Assembly (NCBI GenBank): GCA_015521265.1 | Contig: WAON01000042.1 | Coordinates: 1 to 8,748, forward strand | Length of the DNA stretch: 8,748 bases | Source: Desulfurococcales archaeon | Lineage (GTDB): Archaea; Thermoproteota; Thermoprotei_A; Sulfolobales; Desulfurococcaceae | Direction: 5' to 3' | Shown: positions 1 through 6,562 of the stretch, in pieces | Numbering within the stretch: position 1 is the stretch's first letter | Layout of the letters: every line of letters begins with the position of its first letter | Program-made: the position numbers and the translations under genes | The notes under the pieces: model-generated | What the model was told of the DNA's origin: nothing | The model's input: the letters and a program-made list of their open reading frames with translations, nothing else | Database searches by the model: none

Positions 1-1098
1 AGCCTTGATCAATCCTGCTAGTCCTGCTGCACCGCTTGGTTCTGCGAATATTCCCTCCATGCTTGCTAGTAGCTTCATTGCTTCTAGTATTTCCTCATCG
101 CTTACTACTACTCCGTAACCGTTTGTGTTGTATAGTGCTCTTAGCCCAGCGTCTCCATCCCATGGATAAGTGTCTTCGAGGCCGGTTGCTATTGTTTCCG
201 GAGGCTTCTCCCAGGGCCTGATCTTATCTGGGTCGGCGCGTTCCATCCAGGCCCTAACGAATGGATGGTTCCCCTCGGGTTGTACGGCTACTAGTCGTGG
301 ATACTTATTTATCCACCCAACGAGGTTCCAGTCCCTGAACCCGTTGTAGACCCCGGTTAGTAGGCTTGCTGCACCTGTTGGTATGAATACCTGATCTGGT
401 ACCCTCCAGCCAAGCTGCTCAACGATCTCCATTGATATAGTCTTAGGCCCCTCGATCTGGTATGGGTTGAAGGGCCCGAAGCTGGGGGATGGGTAGAACC
501 CGTATTTCTCAGCTACTAGGCGCATCATCTTAACAGTTGGATCCTCTGCTTCAGTCCATCTTACCCGGAAAACCCTTGCACCATAGAATAGTAACTGTGC
601 GATCTTACCGTAGCCGGCGAAGTCCGGTACGAAAGCGTATACTTCAATACCTGCACGAGCACCATAAGCAGCTAAAGCAGCGGCGGCATTACCACTGCTA
701 GCGACAACGGCCCGCCTGAACCCATAGTATTTAGCCATGCTAACCGATACACTCATACATCGATCCTTAAAGCTACCCGTAGGATTACGTGTTTCATCCT
801 TCAAGTAGAGATTCCTAAGTCCAAGCTTCTCGCCGAGCCTCTCAGCTTTTAATAGCGGTGTCCAGCCCTCACCAAGGCTTACGCGTTTAGACTGGTCGGG
901 TAGTGGTAGGAACTCCATATACCTCCACATACTCGGCTCCCGGCCCTTAAGCGTTGAAGGCTTAACGGCTTCCCTTATAGCGTCGTAGTCATACACTATG
1001 TCTAGCCGGCCCAGATCCCTATTCTTACACATAACCGGCTTCTCCTCGAGGCTATAGATTCTGCCGCACCTACTACATTTAAGGTATTTTACAAACAT
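1..1098 (-). CDS. thrC: Threonine synthase, N-terminal 366 codons (C-terminus beyond left edge)
   Basis: PLP enzyme that converts O-phosphohomoserine to threonine in the cytoplasm. The reading frame is open to the left edge, so the last part of the protein is missing. Seen directly: an N-terminal zinc-ribbon-like segment (Cys8, Cys11, Cys24), the threonine-synthase entry motif SLGEGWTPLL at about 74-83, the PLP-lysine motif NPTGSFKDR with Lys111, the cofactor-contacting SSGN at 134-137, and a small-residue loop IPTGAAS at about 239-245 in the place of the phosphate-binding loop. EPSGAAGLAG near the end of the fragment is also typical of the family. The ATG is bounded by an in-frame TGA two codons upstream and is preceded by GGTG with 6-nt spacing, so the start is firm. 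The fourth ribbon cysteine is absent (CKNRDLG where CxxCGG is usual). It is transcribed divergently from the ABC importer. No frameshift was seen. Threonine dehydratase or another fold-type II PLP enzyme is less likely because of the N-terminal ribbon and the GEGWTPL motif. Confidence 0.95.
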   Translation of the reverse strand, partial: MFVKYLKCSRCGRIYSLEEKPVMCKNRDLGRLDIVYDYDAIREAVKPSTLKGREPSMWRYMEFLPLPDQSKRVSLGEGWTPLLKAERLGEKLGLRNLYLKDETRNPTGSFKDRCMSVSVSMAKYYGFRRAVVASSGNAAAALAAYGARAGIEVYAFVPDFAGYGKIAQLLFYGARVFRVRWTEAEDPTVKMMRLVAEKYGFYPSPSFGPFNPYQIEGPKTISMEIVEQLGWRVPDQVFIPTGAASLLTGVYNGFRDWNLVGWINKYPRLVAVQPEGNHPFVRAWMERADPDKIRPWEKPPETIATGLEDTYPWDGDAGLRALYNTNGYGVVVSDEEILEAMKLLASMEGIFAEPSGAAGLAGLIKA

Positions 1099-1169
1099 CG
1101 ATCACACCACCCAATACATCCCGTCTAGAAATACTACTAGGATCTATGGATAATTAACTAATCCCAACT

Positions 1170-1181
1170 CATTGATCAATG
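1170..1181. repeat. 12-bp perfect palindrome, possible operator
   Basis: CATTGATCAATG equals its own reverse complement over 12 bp; the next pair outward does not match. It lies just downstream of the first-choice thrC TATA box, where a bound protein could block initiation. The role is inferred, and AT-rich sequence produces some short palindromes by chance. Confidence 0.4.
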
Positions 1182-1184
1182 TCT

Positions 1185-1194
1185 AATAATAAAA
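1185..1194 (-). promoter_or_regulatory. Candidate TATA box of thrC (first choice of two)
   Basis: On the minus strand this reads TTTTATTATT. Transcription would begin near 1162 and leave a leader of about 60 nt. A second candidate, GTTAATTATC at 1149-1158 on the minus strand, would give a leader of about 30 nt. The sequence alone does not decide between them. The left arm of the spaced inverted repeat (1194-1201) abuts this box on its upstream side, where the BRE would lie. Confidence 0.35.
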
Positions 1195-1230
1195 TTGGAA
1201 AAATCCATGTATAACACTGAAATTTCCAAT
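1194..1230. repeat. Spaced inverted repeat ATTGGAAA-N21-TTTCCAAT, possible operator
   Basis: The arms at 1194-1201 and 1223-1230 are perfect 8-bp inverted repeats, 29 bp centre to centre, or just under three helical turns. The left arm touches the candidate thrC TATA box and the right arm lies about 27 bp upstream of the importer TATA box. Such a layout would suit a multimeric regulator acting on both promoters. It could also be a chance repeat in AT-rich DNA. Confidence 0.4.
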
Positions 1231-1256
1231 AAAATACATAGACAATACACGATACA

Positions 1257-1266
1257 TTTATAATAA
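1257..1266 (+). promoter_or_regulatory. Candidate TATA box of the importer operon
   Basis: TTTATAATAA is the best archaeal TATA match in the divergent region. A start site about 25 nt downstream would fall near 1285-1290, giving a leader of roughly 45 nt that contains the ribosome binding site. The placement is predicted from archaeal promoter rules and has not been measured. Confidence 0.6.
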
Positions 1267-1322
1267 ATAACACGGAAAATACTGGATGAAAACACTAATA
1301 CACGGGTAAGAGCTGACGAGGC

Positions 1323-1327
1323 GGTGA
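1323..1327 (+). promoter_or_regulatory. Ribosome binding site that decides the start of the binding-protein gene
   Basis: GGTGA matches the core of the archaeal Shine-Dalgarno sequence. It sits 6 nt before the ATG at 1334 but only 3 nt before the in-frame GTG at 1331. The ATG is therefore the preferred start, one codon shorter than the longest frame. Confidence 0.7.
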
Positions 1328-1333
1328 ACTGTG

Positions 1334-2467
1334 ATGAATAAATACGCTATTGCATCGATTATTATAGTGCTTGTTATTGCGGGCATACTGGGCTACTATT
1401 ATATTAATCCGCTGAGCGGGGGAGGAAATAAATCAACTACTCCAGCACAGAATACTGGTTCTTCAACGAATACTACGAGTAGCGGTGGAGCAACCAGTAA
1501 ATTAATGAGTATTGTGGATGATCTTAATAGGACTGTTAAGCTACGAGTACCCGTTCACAGAGTTGTATCTACAATTAGGATTGTTACAAGCTTTCTACTG
1601 CAATTCAACGTTAAGGATCTCCTAGTCGGCGTTGACTCAACTATGACGGATAACCCCTTCTATACATCAATAGACCCATGGCTTAGAAATGTTACCATTG
1701 TAGCTACTGGTAAGAGGAACATTAACCTCGAGGAGATCATCAAGCTTCAGCCGGACGTAGTGTTCGCTAAGAATTATCAGCGCCCACTACTCCAGGGTAT
1801 TGAGGATAAGGTTAACATTGTGTATCTCGACCTTGAAACGCCGGAATCCTTTATGCATGACCTGCTCCTAGTTGGGAAGATACTTGGACAGGAGGATCGG
1901 GCAATCTCGCTGAAGAACTACTATGAAAACCTGCTGGGAATGGTTGAGAATAAGACTAATAGCCTCCCTGATAATGCGAAGCCAAAAGTGTTATTTATTT
2001 ATTATAAGGGTGAGAACAGCTACAATATACCCCCAACACACTGGATACAATACTATATGGTAAAGCTAGCTGGTGGTAGAATATACGAGGTTAGTGGCAC
2101 CGGCTGGATGATGATTAGTACCGAGCAGATAATATCCTATAACCCAGACATAGTATTCATAACAGCCTACCACGGCTTAAAACCAAGTATTGCAGCCGAG
2201 AAATTCATGAATAACACGCTGTTATCAGTTGTAAGCGCTGTTAGGAAACACCGAGTATACCCAGTACCCTTCGATGGAGAGCCATGGGATATGCCTACTC
2301 CTAAATGGATCCTATGCACGGTTTACATGGCTACTAGGATACACCCAGAACTATTCAGTAACATTAATATGACAGAGCTAACAATTCAGTTCTACATCAA
2401 AGTATACGGCGCACCGAGGCAGGTAGCAGCACAGCTTGTTCCAAGCGAGGTTAAAGGTAGGTCTTGA
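1334..2467 (+). CDS. ABC importer substrate-binding protein, cluster A/class III (FecB/BtuF-like), membrane-anchored
   Basis: Extracellular receptor of the importer encoded by this operon, 377 residues from the preferred ATG. Residues about 5-23 form one hydrophobic helix, followed by a Gly/Ser/Thr/Asn-rich linker (about 28-56) with no lipobox cysteine. The protein is therefore probably held by its uncleaved N-terminal helix, a common archaeal arrangement. The globular part shows the two-lobe hallmarks of the periplasmic-binding class that includes BtuF, FhuD and FecB: HRVVST at 75-80, LEEIIKLQPDVVFA at about 132-145, and the second-lobe counterpart STEQIISYNPDIVFI at about 262-276. Near the C-terminus is GEPWDMPTPKW, a Trp-Asp-x-Pro-x-Pro element I recall in archaeal members, followed by HPELF. 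Seven NxS/T sequons are present, which fits exposure outside the cell. The only cysteine is Cys327. The family takes up ferric chelates, haem, cobalamin or molybdate/tungstate, and the ligand here is not determined. Its stop overlaps the permease start. Confidence 0.88.
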   Translation: MNKYAIASIIIVLVIAGILGYYYINPLSGGGNKSTTPAQNTGSSTNTTSSGGATSKLMSIVDDLNRTVKLRVPVHRVVSTIRIVTSFLLQFNVKDLLVGVDSTMTDNPFYTSIDPWLRNVTIVATGKRNINLEEIIKLQPDVVFAKNYQRPLLQGIEDKVNIVYLDLETPESFMHDLLLVGKILGQEDRAISLKNYYENLLGMVENKTNSLPDNAKPKVLFIYYKGENSYNIPPTHWIQYYMVKLAGGRIYEVSGTGWMMISTEQIISYNPDIVFITAYHGLKPSIAAEKFMNNTLLSVVSAVRKHRVYPVPFDGEPWDMPTPKWILCTVYMATRIHPELFSNINMTELTIQFYIKVYGAPRQVAAQLVPSEVKGRS

Positions 2468-3450
2468 AGCACTACAAAAAAACTACTAAGTGGTTTTTCC
2501 TCCTCTTCCTATTACTAACAGGATCATTCTACTTCTCACTAATAACCGGCCGACTCCCGACGCCGCTCCTACCATCAATGTGGACTGGAACCCTTAGAGG
2601 GGTAGTCTATGATCTAAGGCTTCCAAGGATAATACTCGGAATACTAGTTGGAACAGGCTTAGCAATGACCGGTGCAGTATACCAGTCTATCTTCAAAAAC
2701 CCATTGGCGAGCCCGAAAATACTTGGAACAACTGATGGAGCAGCTGTAGGTGTTGCAGCCGCGATACTCTGGATCGGTACTAACAGGGTACTAATAGAGT
2801 TATCGGGCTTCATCACCGGGCTTATAGCTACTCTAGGAGTATTATGGCTTAGCAAGGCGATAAAGTATGGTGGTAGCGTACTACGATTAATACTTGCAGG
2901 CATGGCTGTATCAGCCTTCTCCTCCGCACTAATAGGATTGTTGAAGTTCCTCGCCGATCCATACCAGGTACTGCCAACGATCACTTTCTGGCTCCTTGGA
3001 AGCCTCAACGGTAGGGGCTGGGTAGACGTATTATACGCTGGTCCTGTGATACTAGCAGGTATAATTGCCTTCCACCTATTAAGGTGGAGGGTTAACATTT
3101 TAGGGCTTAGCGATGAAGAAGCCCACAGCCTCGGAGTAAACCCGAAGTTGTACCGTGGAATACTGATCGGATTCGGATCGCTGATAGTCTCAGCATCAAC
3201 TAGTGTCGCGGGCTCAATAGCATGGATCGGCTTATTAATGCCCCACCTAGCCAGGGCCCTTTTCGGGGCTGATAATAGGTACGTTATACCAGGATCGGGC
3301 CTCATCGGGGGGATAATGCTACTATTATGCGACACCTATGCTAGATCGGCAACTTCATACGAGATCCCATTGGGGATCGTTATAAGCTTTGTTGCAGCGC
3401 CCGTATTCGTATTAATACTAAGCAGGCGATCACTGAAATGGAGGCGCTAA
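2464..3450 (+). CDS. ABC importer permease, FecCD/BtuC family
   Basis: Polytopic membrane subunit, 328 residues, near the usual 330-350, expected to act as a homodimer. Family motifs in order: the GAVYQSIFKNPLASPKILG loop (about 70-88) followed by GAAVG, WLLGSLNGRGW at about 176-186, the cytoplasmic LSDEEAHSLGVNP (about 215-227) that couples to the ATPase, GSIAWIGLLMPHLAR at about 250-264, then CDTYAR and EIPLGIVISFVAAPVF. About nine or ten hydrophobic segments can be drawn. The start is TTG at 2464, inside TTGA shared with the stop of the binding-protein gene. The next clear ATG, near codon 39, would delete the first membrane helix, so TTG is preferred. Lys/His residues at 2-9 before that helix fit a cytoplasmic N-terminus. 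The 3' end overlaps the ATPase gene by 13 bp. The motifs place it in the metal-chelate/vitamin B12 group but do not fix the substrate. Confidence 0.92.
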   Translation: MKHYKKTTKWFFLLFLLLTGSFYFSLITGRLPTPLLPSMWTGTLRGVVYDLRLPRIILGILVGTGLAMTGAVYQSIFKNPLASPKILGTTDGAAVGVAAAILWIGTNRVLIELSGFITGLIATLGVLWLSKAIKYGGSVLRLILAGMAVSAFSSALIGLLKFLADPYQVLPTITFWLLGSLNGRGWVDVLYAGPVILAGIIAFHLLRWRVNILGLSDEEAHSLGVNPKLYRGILIGFGSLIVSASTSVAGSIAWIGLLMPHLARALFGADNRYVIPGSGLIGGIMLLLCDTYARSATSYEIPLGIVISFVAAPVFVLILSRRSLKWRR

Positions 3451-4205
3451 GGATAGAAAGTATTGAATTCGGCTACGAGCCTGGTTCACCGGTTTTAAAA
3501 GATGTCTCTCTAACGGTTAGAGAACCATCAATTACAGCAATACTGGGCCCGAACGGTGCTGGTAAATCAACACTACTAAAACTAATCCTTGGAGTCGAGA
3601 AGCCTTGGAAGGGCAGGATATTACTCTACGGTAAGCCGTTGGAAGAGTATTCTCCCAGGGATAAGGCAAGGCTTATATCATGGGTACCGCAGGATCCCCC
3701 GAACATACCCTTAAGCGTCTACGAATACGTACTGCTTGGTAGAGCCCCCCACCTAGGATTCCTATCAACACCAACCCCACGGGATGAAACTATTGTTTTC
3801 ACAGTACTCGAGGAAATGGATCTGTGGAGATTCCATGATAGGCCGGTGAATAGTCTTAGTGGTGGTGAGAGACAATTAGTAATGATTGCTAAAGCTATAG
3901 CGCAGGAGTCAAAGATCATCCTGATGGATGAGCCTACGAGCCATTTAGATGTTGGGAATAAGATCAGGGTTCTGCGGATAGTTAAGCAATTGGTTAATCA
4001 GGGTAAAACAATAATTTATACAACACATGATCCCAATGAAGCCCTTTTAACAGCGGATAATACGGTTATAATACATAATGGTAGAATAATCGAGCAGGGA
4101 GAGACGGGCCGGGTTGTTAGAGCAGAGAACCTCTCGAGGATTTATGGAGTAGAGCTTAGAGAAGTTGAACTGAATAGTAATAGGTATGTTCTACCACAAT
4201 TATGA
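3438..4205 (+). CDS. ABC importer ATP-binding protein, FepC/BtuD-like
   Basis: Cytoplasmic ATPase that powers the importer, 255 residues, the usual size for this family. All nucleotide-binding motifs are present: Walker A GPNGAGKST at 37-45, Q-loop Gln85 (VPQD), signature LSGGERQ at 140-146, Walker B IILMDEP at 160-166, D-loop SHLD at 168-171, and switch His197 in TTHDPNEA. LLGRAPHLGFL after the Q-loop resembles the conserved LGR.PH element of FepC/BtuD/FhuC ATPases and supports pairing with the FecCD-type permease. The ATG lies within the last codons of the permease gene, 13 bp of overlap, which suggests translational coupling; no strong Shine-Dalgarno sequence is visible. The protein appears intact and active. 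It is the last gene of the operon, and its stop is 23 bp from the stop of the convergent gene. Confidence 0.95.
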   Translation: MEALRIESIEFGYEPGSPVLKDVSLTVREPSITAILGPNGAGKSTLLKLILGVEKPWKGRILLYGKPLEEYSPRDKARLISWVPQDPPNIPLSVYEYVLLGRAPHLGFLSTPTPRDETIVFTVLEEMDLWRFHDRPVNSLSGGERQLVMIAKAIAQESKIILMDEPTSHLDVGNKIRVLRIVKQLVNQGKTIIYTTHDPNEALLTADNTVIIHNGRIIEQGETGRVVRAENLSRIYGVELREVELNSNRYVLPQL

Positions 4206-4228
4206 TTAATCCCCCTGGGCATTGATCG
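4206..4228. other. Short convergent gap between importer ATPase and surface-protein genes
   Basis: Only 23 bp separate the two stop codons. No T-run or stable hairpin is visible on either strand here. The two transcripts therefore probably end inside, or overlap, each other's 3' ends. Confidence 0.5.
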
Positions 4229-5902
4229 CTAACGCCTAGTCTTTATATTATAGTATACTATTGATAATATCAGCATTGATAATACACCAGCAAGCACCAG
4301 TATCCTATCCTCCGGGATTGGTGGTGGGGGAGTGGATGGTAAACCGGCTGGGACAGAGTATTTAACCAGTAATCCCGGTGGATCACTTCTCTCCGCTGCC
4401 TTAACAACCGGTTTACCATGAATATATACTAGTTTACCGCTAGACTCCTTTCTCCCCAACTCCATTAATACACTAGTAGTAGAAGGATTCCCCAAGGGCC
4501 GGGTTCCGGCCTTGTTTTTGTTGAATGGTATTGTTTCACCGCTGGGGTATAGCTTGATCCCCCCAATATTCTTCAACCGTGTTGATAGTGTTGATACGTT
4601 AATGTATTGTGCGGGTATGTGGGCTTCGTAGAGGTTGTTTGGCTGGGTATTCGTTGTTCCAAGAGTGTATAGGTAGCCGTTGGGGTCTATTGTGCTGTAT
4701 GTGAATGACTCCGTATCGTTGCCTCCTACTAGTAACAAGTATTTAGGATCCCCTGTTGCAGGGTCTAGTGATAATACTGCAGCATTGGAATAGTTGAATA
4801 CGGTGATCCCATAGTTGTTATCAGTTAACCCGATTATTGATAGGTTCAGCTGTGTAACTGCTAAGTCGTAGCCTAGCTCGTTTGAAGTCTTATTATCCCA
4901 TAAACGAGTCCATACCGGGTTTAGGGATGTATCGAGCTTGCCGAATAATACTGCACGGGTATAGGGATATATGTTTGATAACGTGTTGAACTGGTAGTAT
5001 ATGTATGAGTCGTCCGCGGCGATGTTCCCGGTAACTGTTCCAGCTCCAACGTATCCATTTGAATTATACAGTTGAACAACATATTCTGCTACAACGTCCA
5101 GAGTCTTAGGATTGATCTTTAGTACTTCACCCTTATAATCATAAACATTACCCTGACTATCAATATATGGTATGTAGCCTGCAACGTAAAGGTATCCGTC
5201 TGGGCCCACTAGTACATCTGTGAATGATAGGTTGTTACTAATACCATCCGGATCGTTAAAGCTGTAGAATACTGTACGGTTAAACTGTAGGCTACTACCA
5301 TCCCAGATATACTCCCCCAGTAGCCCGTAGCGTATATTGTTTTTCGAATCATAAATATAGCCTACAACATAGACTACACCATTCTGAGAAGCATACAAGC
5401 CGTAGAACCTCGTGAAATTAATAGTCGCATTGTAGCCGTCGTAAACATATTCATCCTCATAGTTCAGGTTTAGATCAGATATCACTAGGGCTGCATCACC
5501 ATCCTTTAACTCGTCCAAGTTATAGATCATTGCAACATAGTCGTTGCTTGGAGATACATCTATACCCTCAATCTCTGTACTCAAGTACTGGGTTGAATAT
5601 ACATGTACAAGCTCGATCTCCGTATCGTTCTCGTCAACACTCCTAATAATCGACTCGTTTAAGCCGGACGTAGCGTTTTCAACATAGTATCCTGCATAGA
5701 TTATTACTGGTATATTACTTGAACCATTATACTTCGTTGCTGAGCAGCCCCTAGCATCTAGTACGGGGTATGATACGCCGTTGAAAGTTATTGAATCCTT
5801 GTAATCAGCCCATTCAACATATCCAGCAATAACTGCTTGTCCTAGTATAACTAAGGTTAATATAAGCGTTACTAGCATTCTTCTAGACCACAATTCTCCC
5901 AC
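4229..5902 (-). CDS. Secreted, C-terminally membrane-anchored protein with beta-propeller-like repeats; function unknown
   Basis: I do not recognise a named family. From the GTG start it has 557 residues. Two arginines (7-8) precede a hydrophobic segment at about 10-27, a plausible Sec signal peptide. The body (about 30-510) is rich in Tyr, Asn, Asp and Gly with about 13 NxS/T sequons, as in glycosylated archaeal surface proteins. Recurrent strands of the form G-x-x-Y-V-x-G are seen: NGVVYVVGYI at about 174, GPDGYLYVAGYI at about 233 and DPNGYLYTLGTT at about 406; a looser one is DDSYIYYQF at about 297. Together with LKINPKTLDV and LSLDPATGDP they suggest propeller blades. A proline-rich stalk (about 517-530) leads to a C-terminal helix (about 533-550) and the basic tail KTRR, giving a type I topology. 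The start is uncertain: ATG at 5878 keeps the whole hydrophobic segment, whereas GTG at 5902 suits a leaderless transcript from the upstream TATA box. It could be an adhesin, a cell-surface lectin-like protein or a sensor domain; nothing here decides. Confidence 0.85.
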   Translation of the reverse strand: MGELWSRRMLVTLILTLVILGQAVIAGYVEWADYKDSITFNGVSYPVLDARGCSATKYNGSSNIPVIIYAGYYVENATSGLNESIIRSVDENDTEIELVHVYSTQYLSTEIEGIDVSPSNDYVAMIYNLDELKDGDAALVISDLNLNYEDEYVYDGYNATINFTRFYGLYASQNGVVYVVGYIYDSKNNIRYGLLGEYIWDGSSLQFNRTVFYSFNDPDGISNNLSFTDVLVGPDGYLYVAGYIPYIDSQGNVYDYKGEVLKINPKTLDVVAEYVVQLYNSNGYVGAGTVTGNIAADDSYIYYQFNTLSNIYPYTRAVLFGKLDTSLNPVWTRLWDNKTSNELGYDLAVTQLNLSIIGLTDNNYGITVFNYSNAAVLSLDPATGDPKYLLLVGGNDTESFTYSTIDPNGYLYTLGTTNTQPNNLYEAHIPAQYINVSTLSTRLKNIGGIKLYPSGETIPFNKNKAGTRPLGNPSTTSVLMELGRKESSGKLVYIHGKPVVKAAERSDPPGLLVKYSVPAGLPSTPPPPIPEDRILVLAGVLSMLILSIVYYNIKTRR

Positions 5903-5922
5903 CGAAAAATCGTTTACCGGTG

Positions 5923-5934
5923 TTATTTATTATT
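5923..5934 (-). promoter_or_regulatory. Candidate TATA box of the surface-protein gene
   Basis: The minus strand reads AATAATAAATAA. Its centre is about 26 bp upstream of the GTG at 5902, the distance expected for transcription starting at or next to that codon. If the ATG at 5878 is the true start, the leader would be about 25 nt. Confidence 0.5.
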
Positions 5935-5988
5935 CCTATATACTTAACCTTATCGGTTCAATATATTATTGTATAGCTGTGAAATAAC

Positions 5989-6537
5989 CTAAATTATCGT
6001 CTTTAATGAGTCGAGAATTTCACCTAAATCCCTTTGAAACTCCTCCAACCCTACCCTTTTTCTAAGGGATTCACCGAGCTCCCATGGATAAATTATCCAA
6101 TCCCTCGTTTCCTCAGCGTAGTAGTCTGGCTTATAGATGCTCCATGGCTTATAGTGTATTGATGCTGTTTTGAAGCATTTTATATCGTAACGGTTCAACT
6201 CATCTATTACTAGCTGCATCGTCTTACCAGAGTCTACGACGTCATCAACTATTAGAATCCTATACTCTCTCCTAGGCGGTGGTGTTGGTGGTATTGTTAA
6301 GACTGGTTTATGCCTCCTCTCCATGGGTGAGTAGTAGAATTTTACTCCTAATACGCCGATTTCTTCAACACCTAGCAGATCAGCTATTATTCTTGCAGGT
6401 ATTAATCCACCCTTTAATACTGCATAGATAATATTTGGCTTATAACCGTCTACATGGATTTTCAGGGCTAGTTTTGCGAGTAGTTTATGCAGAGTCTTCC
6501 AGTCTACATATCTTATACGAATCTTGTCTTCGGCCAT
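5989..6537 (-). CDS. Phosphoribosyltransferase, purine salvage type (xanthine/guanine/hypoxanthine-like)
   Basis: Cytoplasmic type I phosphoribosyltransferase of 182 residues, expected to join a 6-oxopurine base to PRPP to make the nucleotide. The PRPP-binding loop ILIVDDVVDSGKT at 94-106, with Asp98/Asp99, is complete. AVLKGGLIPAR at about 39-49 is the pyrophosphate-side loop. KPDYYAEETRDWIIYPWE at about 136-153 is the base-binding end, and its WIIYPWE resembles the archaeal group annotated as Gpt/Hpt1-like (COG2236). The region between, about 70-90, is the flexible loop and is unusually proline-rich (TIPPTPPPRR). The ATG at 6537 has no Shine-Dalgarno sequence and lies about 28 bp from a TATA-like box, so the mRNA is probably leaderless or nearly so. 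It runs in the same direction as leuS with a 71-bp gap and its own promoter, so co-transcription is not required. The preferred base (guanine, hypoxanthine or xanthine) cannot be read from the sequence. Confidence 0.9.
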   Translation of the reverse strand: MAEDKIRIRYVDWKTLHKLLAKLALKIHVDGYKPNIIYAVLKGGLIPARIIADLLGVEEIGVLGVKFYYSPMERRHKPVLTIPPTPPPRREYRILIVDDVVDSGKTMQLVIDELNRYDIKCFKTASIHYKPWSIYKPDYYAEETRDWIIYPWELGESLRKRVGLEEFQRDLGEILDSLKTII

Positions 6538-6541
6538 GTAT

Positions 6542-6562
6542 AGTTATATCAGTGTTATAACT
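6542..6562. repeat. Perfect 7-bp inverted repeat over the phosphoribosyltransferase start region, candidate operator
   Basis: AGTTATA (6542-6548) and TATAACT (6556-6562) are perfect inverted arms around a 7-nt spacer. The 21-bp element lies between the TATA-like box and the ATG, within 5 bp of the start codon. A dimeric repressor bound here would block the transcription machinery. The function is inferred from position and symmetry only. Confidence 0.45.

Larger units (their letters stand above)
1099..1333. promoter_or_regulatory. Divergent AT-rich control region between thrC and the ABC importer operon
   Basis: This 235-bp gap is the longest non-coding stretch in the window. It is much more AT-rich than the flanking genes. 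It holds a strong candidate TATA box toward the importer, two weaker candidates toward thrC, a 12-bp perfect palindrome and a spaced 8-bp inverted repeat, all listed separately. No open reading frame of useful length and no tRNA or riboswitch fold was recognised. The predicted importer leader is only about 45 nt, too short for a cobalamin-type riboswitch. Confidence 0.8.

Noticed and set aside
36..221. A 61-codon open frame on the plus strand opposite thrC
   Set aside because: It overlaps conserved threonine synthase codons and its Leu/Arg-rich translation is typical of a shadow frame.
1285..1333. A possible cobalamin or other riboswitch in the importer leader
   Set aside because: The predicted leader is about 45 nt, with no conserved riboswitch core recognised.
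1283..1337. C/D-box-like words (TGGATGA at 1283, GTGATGA at 1331, CTGA at 1313) that might mark a small guide RNA
   Set aside because: The first C box is imperfect, there is no ordered C-D'-C'-D set with proper spacing, and the second word is the start region of the binding-protein gene.
2607..3335. A 242-codon open frame on the minus strand opposite the permease gene
   Set aside because: It lies wholly inside the well-supported FecCD-type permease, its translation has no recognisable domain or coherent hydrophobic pattern, and it has no promoter or ribosome binding site. It is a shadow created by the codon bias of the real gene.
3719..3919. A 66-codon open frame on the minus strand opposite the ABC ATPase
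   Set aside because: It overlaps the Q-loop-to-Walker-B region of an intact ATPase and has no independent support.
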